64,000 bases of DNA from Zasmidium citrigriseum. Taxonomy: Eukaryota; Ascomycota; Dothideomycetes; Mycosphaerellales; Mycosphaerellaceae. Location: assembly GCA_002786025.1 (NCBI GenBank), contig NHNW01000048.1, positions 1-64,000 on the forward strand, given 5' to 3'. The notes beneath the pieces were generated by a model. It made no database searches. It saw only the letters and a program-made list of their open reading frames with translations, and had not been told where the DNA came from. The translations under genes were made by a program, and so were the position numbers. Of the stretch, positions 1 to 10,992 are shown one piece after another. Every line of letters starts with the position of its first letter. Positions within the stretch are counted from its first letter, which is position 1.

Positions 1-455
1 ACTATTCTCCTACCTAACCTCGACTACTACTACGACTAGCGACCTCTCTATTTATATAATCGATACTACCTTTAGTAAGTACGTTAGTATTTAATTCTTT
101 AATTTAGACTAGTTTAGACATATGTTTCTAGCTACTACATTAGGACGAAATTACTACTAAAGGGAGGGCTTGTTTCTTAATTTTACGATACCCTAAGCTA
201 GTCCTAATTATATATAGTATATCTATACTTATTAGGACTAGCCGAAAAGCGATAAATAGTTTAATTTAGTATTGTTTTATACCTAGTAGAGCTAAAGCCT
301 ACTATATAGTACATTAGGAATAAAATAGCGAGATTCCTAAATATCCTCTATTTTCTACTTATTATATCTATTAGGGGAGTATCGACAAATACTATACTAA
401 ACTATAGACTAATATATACCCTATATAGCGAGTTATTTCGATTTTTCGAATATCT
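1..455. repeat. AT-rich RIP-type relic of a repeated element
   Basis: This stretch is very AT-rich. By eye I count only about eight CpA or TpG dinucleotides, while TpA is everywhere and CpG is still present. That pattern (loss of CpA/TpG, gain of TpA) is the classic mark of repeat-induced point mutation in ascomycetes. No open frame of useful length survives and no transposon protein can be recognised. Normal composition returns abruptly near 455-470. The element probably continues to the left of the window. Terminal repeats cannot be judged from one end. Confidence 0.75.
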
Positions 456-742
456 GACGCTAAAGCTGCACCTCTTCAGCCAAAACTCAGGCTAGAACCC
501 TCAGACTGCCTGCGGCAAAGTTACAAATCAGGTATAGTTAGAAAACTTTGCCAAGCAGGTAGTCTGTGCGCTGAGACTACCACAACACCATCCACGCTTC
601 TTCGTCAGCTCACGCTGGACTATCAGGTCTCTCCGGATCTCCTTTGTGACAGAGAGTCGGGACCCGCTTGCAGGACATTTCACTTGGACCGGAGCACCAA
701 AGGAACTTGAAGTTGGCCCTTGCCCACACTCCTAGACCTGAC

Positions 743-1957
743 ATGCGACTGATCAACGTCCACACGTTTGACCTCAAGGAGTTCGCGACCAATGTTCCAC
801 CTTACGGGATCCTCTCTCACCGCTGGGTTGGCGAGGAAATCACCTACGAACAATACCAAGATCCAAACAAGAGGGCTGGCCCTAGCTTCCAGAAGATCGC
901 CAACTTCTGCAAATTTGTGCGACAACACAGGTTTCGTTGTGGTGCTGTTCACTGGGTTTGGGTGGATACCTGCTGCATCGACAAAAAAAGCAGCGCGGAG
1001 TTATCAGAGGCGATCAATTCCATGTAGAACTGGTATCGAAGGTCTGATATCTGCGTGGCGTATCTTGTGGATGTGGAGCGATGCAGTTCACGAGAGTCGT
1101 ACGAAGCGGCCATTGCAGCGTCAGACTGGTTCACACGCGGCTTCACCTTGCAAGAACTCTTGGCCCCATCCGATATGATATTTTGCAGTCGCGATTGGGA
1201 CCTCATTGATTCGAAGAACAACTTGCTCAAGTGTCTTGCAGCTGCTTCAGGAATACAACCCTACTACCTTACAGACAATGGCCACGAAGTACGAAGGGCC
1301 AGTATCGCGGAACGGATGAGTTGGGCACGCAATCGGAAAACGACTCGCCCTGAAGACATCGCCTATTGCCTCTTTGGTCTGTTTGATGTTCACCTGCCTC
1401 TCCTCTATGGCGAAGGCGATCGTGCCTTCCTACGACTGCAGGAGGAAATTGTTCGCAGATCAGATGATGATTCCATTTTCGCATGGGCACACCCGTACCA
1501 AGGGTATCGCGACATACGGCATCTATCCGGCCTGTTTGCTCCTCACCCAGACCGCTTTTTCAGCAAATTTCCACCGACCCCGTTCGCCATCGACAGCAGG
1601 AGATCGTTCAGCGTCACACACCGAGGCGTGGAGATGGAGACGACACTCTTGCGGCTGAGAAATGAAGCACACTTGCTTCGATTAATGTGTGCTGTTGGGT
1701 CCGAACATGATGCGGTCGGCTGGAAGCAATGTCTGCTGATACTGCAGAAAGTTGGGGAAGGCATTTTCGTCCGAAAGCACTTGGCCGACTGGGAAAGACT
1801 TGAGGAGCCGTACAACGATCTCGAGGGAGCTATGAAGTCCGAGGACACCGTTGTTGTCGATGAAGCGACCATTTGTGTCCGAGATGCTCAGGTGTTTGAG
1901 GAAGTGCTTAATGACTATGCCGATGCTGTGGATCCATTGCCGGTGCATGTTTTGTGA
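743..1957 (+). pseudogene. HET-domain protein, broken by one nonsense codon
   Basis: HET domains occur in fungal heterokaryon-incompatibility and NLR-like proteins. Translation from the ATG at 743 gives the HET hallmarks in order: YGILSHRW, WVDTCCIDKKSSAELSEAIN, a FTLQELLAP block, and the RKTTRPEDIAYCLFGLFDV / LLYGEGDRAF block, then a C-terminal part up to the stop at 1955-1957. The frame is interrupted only by TAG at 1025-1027, exactly where the downstream paralog has the Trp of NSMWQW. Sequence on both sides is in the same frame and homologous, so no intron is needed. TGG to TAG is a TpG-to-TpA change, as RIP would make, and the RIP-marked segment lies about 570 bp upstream. A sequencing error, or expression as two fragments, cannot be excluded. 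Intact length would be about 404 residues. Confidence 0.85.
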
Positions 1958-2404
1958 GGACCGACATGTCGGCTGGATATCGAAGTACCCTCGGTGTTCC
2001 GGTCAAAATGGAAGATGCCTCTAACAATCCCTAACGCTCTCGAGAAGGGCTAAGATTGTAACAAGCCCTCCCATAGCTTAGAGTCGCGCGTTCTCGTGGA
2101 GAGAGGCAATCTTCCAGTTTGAGCGGAAGAAGGAGGGTAGCTTCGGATTGCTGGCCGATCGAACGACAGCGCAAGACAAGAACGCATTTCAGCATTCCAA
2201 CAGATGGTCACTGGAGCGTCATACCAGTAACTCGCCCAGAAATTTTCCCGCCGGTGAGAAATAGAGCACGTGTTAAGCTCGGCGCCTCGAGGCCGCCATG
2301 AGCTGACCGCTATCCACATGCAGCTGGAGCTGAGCCGGAGACCACTTCCTTCCAACAGCTTGCTCATTCCCTCAAAAATCTGCTCTTCCAATCGATATCG
2401 AGCC

Positions 2405-3593
2405 ATGCGCCTGATCAACATTCATACCCTCGAACCAGAAGATTTCTTCAAACCCCCACCGTACGCCATCCTGTCCCACCGCTGGATCGGTCAAGAAATC
2501 ACCTACGAACAGTTCATCGATCATGGCTCTTGCAAAGTTAGGCCTGGCTACGAAAAGATCTCCCGCTTTTGCAGTCTCCTTCGAGAATAGCAAGACATCC
2601 TCCCATCTCGCGTGGACTGGGCTTGGATCGATACGTGCTGCATCGACAAGCGTAGCAGTGCCGAACTCTCCGAAGCGATCAATTCCATGTGGCAATGGTA
2701 CTGGAAAGCCGAATACTGCATCGCTTATCTTTTCGACGTTCAAGACTCAAAGTTAAACTCCTCTCAATACTTCACCCGTGGATGGACTTTACAGGAAATG
2801 CTGGCGCCGCAGGAAGTCTACTTCTACAACACGGATTGGCATGCCATCGGCACTCGCAGCAATCTCTCCAAAGATCTCTTCCTCTCCACTGGTGTTCCGG
2901 AGAAGTACCTCCAACCAGGTGGGCGAGAAAAGATCCCCCTCGCGAGCGTAGCGCAGCGAATGAATTGGGCGAGTCACCGAACTACAACCCGCCCTGAAGA
3001 TGAAGCATACTGTCTCTTCGGCCTCTTCGGCGTAAACCTCCCATTGCTATACGGCGAAGGCAGCGCCTCTTTCATCAGGCTTCAAGAAGAAATCATCCGC
3101 ACCTCCAGGGACGAGTCGCTTTTCGCCTGGCGCCCACAAAGCGACCTGCCATACAAACCCTACATCGGACTAATCGCCAACTCTCCAGCTGAATTTCAGC
3201 CTCTCTGCCAACATAATGCCAATGTACTCCTTCGACCGTCGACCCTTCCGAGTCACCAACAAAGGGGTCGAGATCTCCGCTGTACTGCGCCAACCGTGGG
3301 ATAACGAGTACGTTCTAGCACTAGACTGCGTCGAACTGTCTCCAGAGACCGGCAAGGCGGCTAGATGTCTTCTCGTGCTCGTCAAATTTATGAATGGCAC
3401 GTTTATGCGTAAGGAGATCCATCCACAGCAGAGAGAGAAGGAGCCGTATAAGAATGCGGGGCGGTTGTTTGAAGAGGCTGAGGAGGAGGAAGGGGGGGAA
3501 GAGGTCATCTATGTGCAGAAGACTTCGAGGCAGACGGATATTTTGGCGAATCACTTGCCGGGTGGGGTGTTTTCGTCGCATAGGATCTTATGA
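2405..3593 (+). pseudogene. HET-domain protein, second tandem copy, with nonsense and frameshift
   Basis: This is a paralog of the preceding gene on the same strand. It begins MRLINIHTLEPEDF and carries YAILSHRWIGQEITYEQF, WIDTCCIDKRSSAELSEAIN, WTLQEMLAPQEVYFY and RPEDEAYCLFGLFGV. Two lesions break it. TAG at 2588-2590 follows LLRE in a loop just before the WAWIDTCC block, and could derive from CAG by a CpA-to-TpA change. The second lesion is a one-base gain in the TTT run at 3194-3196: removing one T makes the next segment align residue for residue with the first copy (both 21 residues from the Pro of PAEF/PDRF to the F of DRRPF/SRRSF). The C-terminal part then runs to 3593 with an acidic E/G-rich stretch. 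It is divergent from copy 1, so the tandem duplication is old. Confidence 0.85.
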
Positions 3594-3840
3594 GCAATGT
3601 GATGTTGGGTCGGTTTCACGGCTGATCTGGATCACTTGCACCACAGTCGTCCGCGCCGGTCGGGCAACGAACCATTGACGAACGTCAAAATCGAAGACAT
3701 TGGCTGCAAATGAAAGTCACCACGATAACGGATGGCTGAGAAACTTCGAATGTCTTCATTCATTCTCGACGAGAAGCATCGAGCAGACGACCAATCTATT
3801 ACCCTAAGAACAGAAACCCACCAACGCCATCATCAAGTCA

Positions 3841-5105
3841 TCAGTTCGCCAACCAGTGTCCATTCGGAGCCAAAGTTGCACTCGGGACAGGAGGGATTCG
3901 CCGACATACGGGCTTGACGCCGGCATCCAAGTCCCCATACTGCTGCTTCCACTCCTCGATCATCGACGTCGATACATTGGAGCCACCGCAGATGACCAAG
4001 ACGATCTTGTCGTCAGGTCGAACGGGTCGTCCAAGGGCCTTCTTTAGCCTGTTACCGTAGCACAGAGCAACGTTGACACCGCAAGCAGGCTCGACAAGAA
4101 TCCTCTCGTCCTCTGCGAAACGCCAACAGCCCATGGCTGCCTCTGCATCGCTCAAGACAACACTCTTTACTTTGCCAGTCTGATGGCCCTCAACGGCAAG
4201 TTCAAAAGCTCGATCGGCCGCCCGAGCACAGCCGAGACTCGTGGCGATGGAGGTGATCTTCTTCAAAGTGATGTTCTCTCCCTTCTCCAGGCTGATTGGC
4301 AGCGCATCCGCACCAACAGTGTTAACAGTCATGACCTTGGTATCTTGCCACGTATCGCCCTGGTTCTCAATGCCTTGCATCATACCAATGAACAAGCCTC
4401 CACCACCACAGCTGCAGACGACGTATTCGGGTGGTTCCTCGCCGAGTTCTTCGAATTGCTCTCGCATCTCGTCGACCATGGTAGAGTGGCCGTCCCAGAT
4501 GTCAGGATGATCGAAGGGAGAAACGTAGACGGGCTCTTCACCTCGCTCGGCGGCTTTCGGCATGACAACTTCTCGCATATAGGCATCGGCGTCTCGGATT
4601 GAAGCACCATGTTGGATGACTTCAAAGGCGCCGGCGGCTTTGAGCTTGGCGATCATGTGTGGCTTTGTGGTGACGGGGACGACGACCTACATCGACATCA
4701 GTACAGATCAGACCGGTCGACAGGGCTGAGAGACTCACAGTACTAGGCGCTCCAACATAGTTCGCTCCAAACACACACCCCAACCCAGCGTTCCCTCCCG
4801 AGCTGGCATAGAAGTGCACATTCTCCGGGTTCTGAGCCCGTTCCATCGATTGCAGGACGAGATTACCCAGCCCTCGTGACTTGAATGAGCCAGAGGGCTG
4901 CAAATTCTCGAGCTTGAGAAAGATTCTGCTTCTACGACTTAACGATCGGGAAGGTAATAGAGGGAGGGTTAAGAGGAGGGTGGTGTGGTAGTACGTACCA
5001 TCCCGCTGCTTTGGAGAGATTGGCACTCTCAACGAGAGGTGTCTTCCGCCACGGCTTGCGGTTGCCAGAGGGGACGTTGGGAGTGTTGTTCTTTGCGGCG
5101 CCCAT
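3841..5105 (-). CDS. L-serine/L-threonine dehydratase (PLP-dependent, catabolic type)
   Basis: The enzyme deaminates L-serine or L-threonine to pyruvate or 2-oxobutyrate plus ammonia, most likely in the cytosol (CHA1-like family). Three exons are inferred: 5105-4999, 4928-4739 and 4686-3841. The introns are 70 nt (GTACGT...AAG) and 52 nt (GTGAGT...TAG), giving 380 residues, normal for the family. Visible motifs are the PLP lysine in GSFKSRG (about K52), the SSGGNAGLG substrate loop, the glycine-rich CSCGGGGL phosphate loop and the C-terminal CGGSN motif. An upstream in-frame TTG at 5123 is not a credible start; the first ATG is at 5105. A nearer acceptor at 4932 would create an immediate stop, so the one ending at 4929 is chosen, giving SKAAGCRIFLKLENL. 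Confidence 0.93.
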
Positions 5106-6397
5106 GTTGAAGGTGTCGTTCAACGATTGTTGAGTAGCGAGTGGGGTCAGTCGATCGACGACGACGATGATGGAGAAGAAGCTGTTGTTGTCGACGATGC
5201 AAACGGTGGCAAACGACCCAACTCTTTATATCGTCGTCACTCGAACCTCCTCTTCATATACAACCAGGAGAGTCACGATAGGACGAACGGAAAGCAACAA
5301 GTCAGGGAGTCATAAAGTAGACCCAAACGATACAGTACAAATTCCACTCACCATCCAAAACCCACGTCGCACCTCCCATCCAGGGAGCTCTTATATGTGC
5401 GATCCGTATCTTTCCTACCATCCTAGTCGAAAGTCAAATTTTCATTCATGTCTCAATCATCAGGGTGCGAGCAAGTCAGAGCTCGGATTTCCCGTAGCTC
5501 ATCCTATCTCTTCCTTCCGGTCTAGCCTCCCGACCCATGCATGTGTTAGTCGCATCCGGTCGTCGTTTCCCCAGGCTGGGTCCACATCGGCTGACGCGCA
5601 CCAAAAACATCACAGATACTCTGGAACGTCGTCGTTTACTCGAAAAAGCCATCGGATCCCCGTCCGACTATGCATCGAATGACTTTGTGACTTTCCGGTT
5701 CGATTTCGAGATCCCTTGTTCGTGACTTTGGGTATCGTTTGGAGAGCTGTTCCGTTCTAAGCCGACGGTAGGCGACCAGGATGCGGATTCTCGTTACCCC
5801 ATACCGCCGCGATCTATGGGGTAATAGATCTTGAGCTTTGCGGCGGAAGGACGGGAAGGGGTGATGTTATAGGGTAAGTATGGGGTAATTGGATTGATGA
5901 TTGTTGGCAGGGCGTGATGGATGATGGCGATGGCGAATCGTTTCCGACTCCAATCGTGATAAGGAACGGATATTGCGGAGGGGAGCTTTTGGGTTGCCGG
6001 TTTGGGTCAATTGGTCCCCGGGTGGTTACGATGGAGTCGAAGCGGTACAGATGAATGCTTCGACAATGTATTGTGAGTATTGTTATGTCGATGAATGTCT
6101 CCTTACTATCTCTGAAAAGTTTGTGTAGGCAGCCTACTTTATTGAGCCTTTCAATGGCACACACTCTCGTCGTAAGTCCGCAGGAGTTTCAACCTCGAGA
6201 TACCTCACGTCCTCTCAGAGTCGTCGTGCGCAAGATTGAGCCAACGGAGCAGCATACACGGGTTCTCCTCAGACACTTTGAGTCCTATCGCCCATTAGAG
6301 GCTCAAACAACCTTACTCGAATCGTTCTCATCGGCACGCCAAATCCGAACCCTCGCTTCGGTATCATCGTCGTCTTTATCGTCGTCGTCGTCGTCAT
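5106..6397. other. Gene-free interval between divergent and convergent neighbours
   Basis: About 1.3 kb lies between the serine dehydratase start and the CorA-like gene's stop. It holds the dehydratase promoter. Open frames on either strand here have no recognisable domain, and their composition reads as chance. A TCG/GTC trinucleotide run lies at about 6362-6396, just beyond the CorA stop. No tRNA or repeat was seen. Confidence 0.5.
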
Positions 6398-8100
6398 TTA
6401 GTTAGATAGATCCTCCAGTCTGTGATCTTCCGAGTCTCTCACTCTCCTCGACCTATCTCTTCCACGAAAGGAGATCCACAAGAACGCCAACGAAGGCGTC
6501 AACAGCAGCACCAAAACAGCCAGCACCGCCCACCATCTCGGTGTACCTTCATTGATCTCCCAGATGTTCATTCCAAAGATCCCCGTCGCAAGAGTCAGAG
6601 GAAGGTAGATAGCGGCAAGAAGGGTGAGCGTCGTGGCACGTTTCGCCTGTTGTTTGCTCTCCTCCGAGTCGCTGAGGGTAATGGCGCCGATGAGGGCCTG
6701 GTAGGTGTCGTTAAGCAGGGGAATGAGAGCATCTGTTTGAGCGAGGAGGGTGTCGTACCGGTCTTCCAGAGAGAGAAGGATGGCCAGCCCTTCTTTGCCC
6801 TCTTCGATGACCGTTTTTTCTTCCTGAGCTTCGATTGCATCGAGCTGACGACTCGCTAGATCTTCCAATCGTGCCAAGTCCTCCTTTCCTATGGTCTTCT
6901 TCGCATTAGCTATACCAGAGCGGGCATGAAACACGTTCTGCCGACACTGGCTCAGTCTACCAAACGCATCTCTATCAGGAGCATCAAGCGACGAACGGGC
7001 CAGTATGTCGACTTGATGGCCAAGGTAGCTGACACTGATTTGCCAGGCATCAGCGGTCAACAAATCTGCCAGCGCTGCGAGTGAATGGGGCAGCTGCCAT
7101 GGACCTTGCGAGGAGTATTCCCTTCTGCCCACGGCTTCGATGGCTCCTTGAGCGATAATTGAGAACAAACGCACAGCACCCGGTCTTCGCAAGAGGTGAC
7201 GTACATATTCGAGGAGACGTATTGTCGGCAGAGAACTAGTCGACTTGATTTGCTCGAAAGACACCGGCAACGTACGTCTCCCGAGGAGTTTTCTCAGCCC
7301 AAAAGTTCTCAATCCTCTAACGTTTGACTGTCGCGTAGTACTGTTCGTCTCGTCCTTGAAAGCCGGTGAAACGAGGACGAGATCTGTGATCACAGCTGAT
7401 CAGAAGCAGGCATTCAGAGATATGTCTGGTTCTTACACGCAGAGGTCTTCAACTTGCACACCGACAGTCTCAACACGCGATCGCCGGGAACATCACCCAC
7501 AGCCCCCATTGGTCTCCAGCGACACGGTCCGACATACACGAGCATATCTCTGTAGAAACGCGAGTAGCAAAGGTCCACATGGAAGCGCCCCTCCCAGCGG
7601 AACTCCTTTTCAGCTCCCAAATCATCGCGCATGTAATGTTGGACGAAAAAGCCCGGATCGATCTCTTCGCGGACTCCAAGTTGTGCCATGTTGTCGCTAG
7701 AATATCCTTCGGCGACTATGACGGCTTGAGGTGTGAGTCTGAGGTTGGAGATGTCGCTTCGCGGGAGTCTCTCCCCATGCTGCGGATCGAAGATATACTG
7801 CGGGCAAGATTGTTTCGCATTGGGAAAAATGTCATGGTCGCCCTGTAGCGCCTTCAAATCGTCAAGGTATCTTTTGATGTCTTCTGCGGTGGGCTTCTTT
7901 CGGCTCGATGCGGGTTCCTGAATAGGCTCCGTTAGAGCTGTCGAGTTGCTAGCAGCAGCAGCGGCGGCGGCGCTGACATCCTGCTCTCCACGAACAGACG
8001 ATCCTTCGGCTGAGTTGGCCATCAGGCAAGTGTGTACGAGAAACAAGACCACCAACGCACGAAGAAACCCGTGGAAGATATAGCCCTCGGCTGCACTCAT
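6398..8100 (-). CDS. CorA-like Mg2+ transporter family membrane protein
   Basis: This is a probable divalent-cation channel or transporter of the fungal CorA/ZntB-like group. There are two exons: 8100-7437 and 7383-6398. They are joined across a 53-nt intron (GTAAGA...CACAG) with phase 1, giving KTSAYLVLVSP and 549 residues. The N-terminal half is soluble, with a predicted extra hydrophobic stretch near residues 10-27 followed by a poly-Ala run. The middle is helical and charged (EDLARLEDLASRQLDAIEAQEEK). The C-terminus has two membrane helices, and the first ends in the family signature FGMNI (Gly-Met-Asn). The tail is basic/acidic (RDRSRRVRDSEDHRLED). An internal ATG at 8022 is an alternative start that would drop the first hydrophobic segment. 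The GMN motif makes the family call firm; the ion is inferred. Confidence 0.85.
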
Positions 8101-8465
8101 GCTGTAGACTGAAGCACATGCAGCTAAGCGCTTTCTTTCAGCCGTTCATCTCAGGTTGCGAGATGGCGTCTAGCAAGACCTATCAGCGTACGCACAACCC
8201 TGAGTAAACTGTCGATGGCCCAGTCCTTATCGTAGCTGTCAATTTTTGCTCGATTCCCCACCAGCTGAAATCAGATGAACTCGTTCGAGTGGCCATCATA
8301 GTAGACGGCGTATTTCCCGTCAACCTCATGCAAACCCTGGAAAGGGGGCTTCAGAGGTAATCTTTCCATTAATGATACAACACTTGAAGTATTTACTACA
8401 ATGCTTGCGCAGCCATCTCTCCCTAGCTTTTGCTGTTAACACAGAACCGTCCACACATCTTACAC

Positions 8466-10025
8466 TCACGGCCTCCAAAACTTCCAAGCCTCCTTATCCC
8501 TCCCCCCACCAACCAACTCCTCAACCCCCTCCCTCCCATCCGCAGTCAAGAACATCTCCATATCAATCTCCTCTTCCCCAATGACAGCAGGATAAAGAAC
8601 ACCCACACCGTCCCCTCCAAGCGTAGTTTGATATTTCTTGAAACCCTCTCCCTCCAATTGTTCATTGAGTCTCTCGAGTGCTGAAGGATCCGTGATCTTC
8701 GTCCCGGCTTCGCCGTTGAGTTCCGCTGCGTCGGTTCCATTGGTATGAGGTATGGGTGATGTGAGAATGTCGGGTTTGAGTAAAGTGATGGCGCAACCAC
8801 CGCCTCCAGCCCCGGTGAGTTTCGTCCAGCCCACGCCGCTTTGGTCGACGAGATATCGTAACCTCTCCAATCGCGGATGTGAAACTCCCAGACTCGTGAG
8901 AAGTCCGTGATTAATACCCATCAGCTCGCCCAAATGCCGTATCCCCTCTGGACTCCCCCGATCGAAATCCTCACTGGTAATTCGCTCGTACACACTCCTC
9001 GTGATGGAATCAATCGCATCCAGACAATTCTCCACAACAGTCGGATGCAGCCCCTTCAGACTCGCGACCTTCGCGACCTCCGTAGCCGTGGACTTCGGTA
9101 CACAAGTATCGACCAGTAATAGAGGTAGTTCCGGGAAATCCCTCAGAACAGTAACAGAGGGCGGTTTCGCATAGTCTTTCCGTTGAAAAAGCACCGCATG
9201 CCCATTCGTCGAAACAGTATTATCCACCCCCGAAGGATTCCCATGAATCAACATCTCCGCCACAAAAGCCCAGCGATTAATCCTCTCCAACTGATCCTCC
9301 GCCTCCTTCCCTTGCTGATCAGGATGCGGACCAGCCAGAGCCCGACACTGTATAAGCAGGGCAGCGGAGATACACACACTCACGCTGGCGCTGCTCCCCA
9401 GCCCCGCCGCGATAGGTATCGTGCTCCGCATAGCATACTCGCACCCCGGACTCCTCTCACTCCCAAGACTGAGAAAGAGGTAAAGAAAGGCACTCGCCGC
9501 CGCCTGTATAACCTTCACCTTCTCCGGACTCTCCCCCCTCCCCACGCCCACAATATGCGGCTGCATGGCCTCGACCAACTCGCGATCCAAACTCGTGACC
9601 AAATCATAATACCTCTTCTTGCGATCCGGATGACTGAAAGCCTTCCACGGTAAGTCGGGAATATTCCAGGTATGGTCTAAGCCGATGTCTGTGAAGCGTA
9701 GCGAGACGGTTCTTTGGGACTTCGAGAGGGTGGTGACGAGGAGGTAGGAGCGCAGGGAGATGGCCGCGGCGATGGCGGCTTTGCCGTGGACTACGGCGTG
9801 TTCGCCGTAGACTATTGTTTTGCCGGGGGCGGAGACTATGAAGGGGGGTGCGAGGGGGGAGGAGTCTTTGCGGGGGCGGGAGGTTGGTCGGCGTGTATTT
9901 CGTGGTGTCGAGTCGCCGTTTGTGTGTCCATTTGTGTGTGTATCGCCGTTCGTGTGCGCGTGGCCGTGGCCATTGACGCCGTTCGTCGTCGAGGTCGTCG
10001 AGGTGGTGTCGCCGTTGGAATGCAT
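8466..10025 (-). CDS. ERG12: Mevalonate kinase
   Basis: It phosphorylates mevalonate at the 5-hydroxyl using ATP in the isoprenoid/ergosterol pathway, in the cytosol or peroxisome. It is a single exon of 519 residues. GHMP-kinase motifs are clear: APGKTIVYGEHAVVHGK near the N-terminal third, the ATP-binding loop IPIAAGLGSSASVSV, GNPSGVDNTVSTNG, and the C-terminal KLTGAGGGGCAITLL. The first in-frame ATG is at 10025; a longer reading from 10079 would start on TTG. The first 60 residues are a low-complexity His/Thr/Asn/Gly-Asp stretch (HTNGD-type repeats) absent from yeast Erg12 and likely disordered. A second low-complexity insert (residues about 440-460) sits near the C-terminus. An INSIG homologue lies about 21 kb away in this window. 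Confidence 0.95.
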   Translation of the reverse strand: MHSNGDTTSTTSTTNGVNGHGHAHTNGDTHTNGHTNGDSTPRNTRRPTSRPRKDSSPLAPPFIVSAPGKTIVYGEHAVVHGKAAIAAAISLRSYLLVTTLSKSQRTVSLRFTDIGLDHTWNIPDLPWKAFSHPDRKKRYYDLVTSLDRELVEAMQPHIVGVGRGESPEKVKVIQAAASAFLYLFLSLGSERSPGCEYAMRSTIPIAAGLGSSASVSVCISAALLIQCRALAGPHPDQQGKEAEDQLERINRWAFVAEMLIHGNPSGVDNTVSTNGHAVLFQRKDYAKPPSVTVLRDFPELPLLLVDTCVPKSTATEVAKVASLKGLHPTVVENCLDAIDSITRSVYERITSEDFDRGSPEGIRHLGELMGINHGLLTSLGVSHPRLERLRYLVDQSGVGWTKLTGAGGGGCAITLLKPDILTSPIPHTNGTDAAELNGEAGTKITDPSALERLNEQLEGEGFKKYQTTLGGDGVGVLYPAVIGEEEIDMEMFLTADGREGVEELVGGGRDKEAWKFWRP

Positions 10026-10992
10026 CTCGTCTTGTCGCGTTCCCTCCCTTCGTCTTCCCGGCTCTTCACATTCCCTCAATCACAGTCGCATCTAACAGGT
10101 CCTCCTCCGCAGCAAGTGTCGGTATTTGTAATTCGTATCGCAAGACTGGGTCGCTGGAAGGAGTCCAAAAAATGGTCTGATCTCATAAGATTAAGCTCAC
10201 AAGTCGCTGTGTACCTGCGTCTCCCGGCCAATGATCGACGACCTGATGATGCGACAGCGCCACAACTTCAGCAAGAAGGAGTTTCAAGGAACCGTGTTTG
10301 TCCACCCTGGAACCTGGCCGTCTCACTTACGAAAGTGCGCGTTACGACGTACGATGAGTGACAGTTGACGTGTGTCGGCGTGGCTTGGAGTCAAAGAGAA
10401 AGAGACAACAATACCAGCGGGCAACTGCGCCTGCTTCACCAGTGATCGACAAAAAGAAAGGCGAAGCTCGGTGTGGCTTTGCGAAGTCGTAAAAGTTCCT
10501 CTATCAACGTCTCCCATCCCATTTCAGGTGGCTATAGTAAAGTACACAAGAGAGAAAGCGAAAGAGTCGCTACAAGGTTCATCCAAGAGCCAATAAAGCG
10601 AGTAGTAGAAAGCGCAACAATTCCCTGCTCCATCGCTTTGCACAAACAGAATCGCTGGCTCGTGAGAGGGTTCTCAAAATCAAGAAGAAAGCAGAACCAG
10701 GGCGTTGGTATCGGGGTAGTAGTAGTACATCGAAGAACATCAAAATCCCACGCGCGCCTCCATCAAACCATGCCACCTGCTCGCATTATACGTCCATGCG
10801 TCCGGCTTTTCTTTTTGGGGATTCAAACTCCAGTCGTGTCTTCGATGATGAGAAAGAGAACCTCCCCACTGCATCCATTTCTCAAGCAGCTCGAGCCGAC
10901 TCCATAGATGTTGCTTGAGTCGTACCCGGCTGTCTGAGCGGCAGGGGGAGAGGGTAATGTACAGTGTTGGTATCCTTGTGTGGGCCATCTAG
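10026..10992. other. Intergenic interval, upstream of ERG12 and downstream of the C2H2 gene
   Basis: This 967-bp interval holds the ERG12 promoter and the 3' end of the zinc-finger gene. The frames here show no recognisable protein, and I see no repeat, tRNA or structured element. Confidence 0.45.

Noticed and set aside
2537..2590. A GT...AG segment of 54 nt that would remove the in-frame TAG of the second HET gene by splicing
   Set aside because: It would also delete residues conserved with the first HET copy (the PGYEKISRFCSLL segment). The homologous region in copy 1 is exonic, so a nonsense change fits better.
5127..5725. Frames of 60-170 codons next to the serine dehydratase start
   Set aside because: No domain, no conserved features, and they overlap the promoter of a well-supported gene.
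10026..10079. An 18-residue N-terminal extension of mevalonate kinase
   Set aside because: It would begin at a TTG codon. The first ATG in frame is at 10025.
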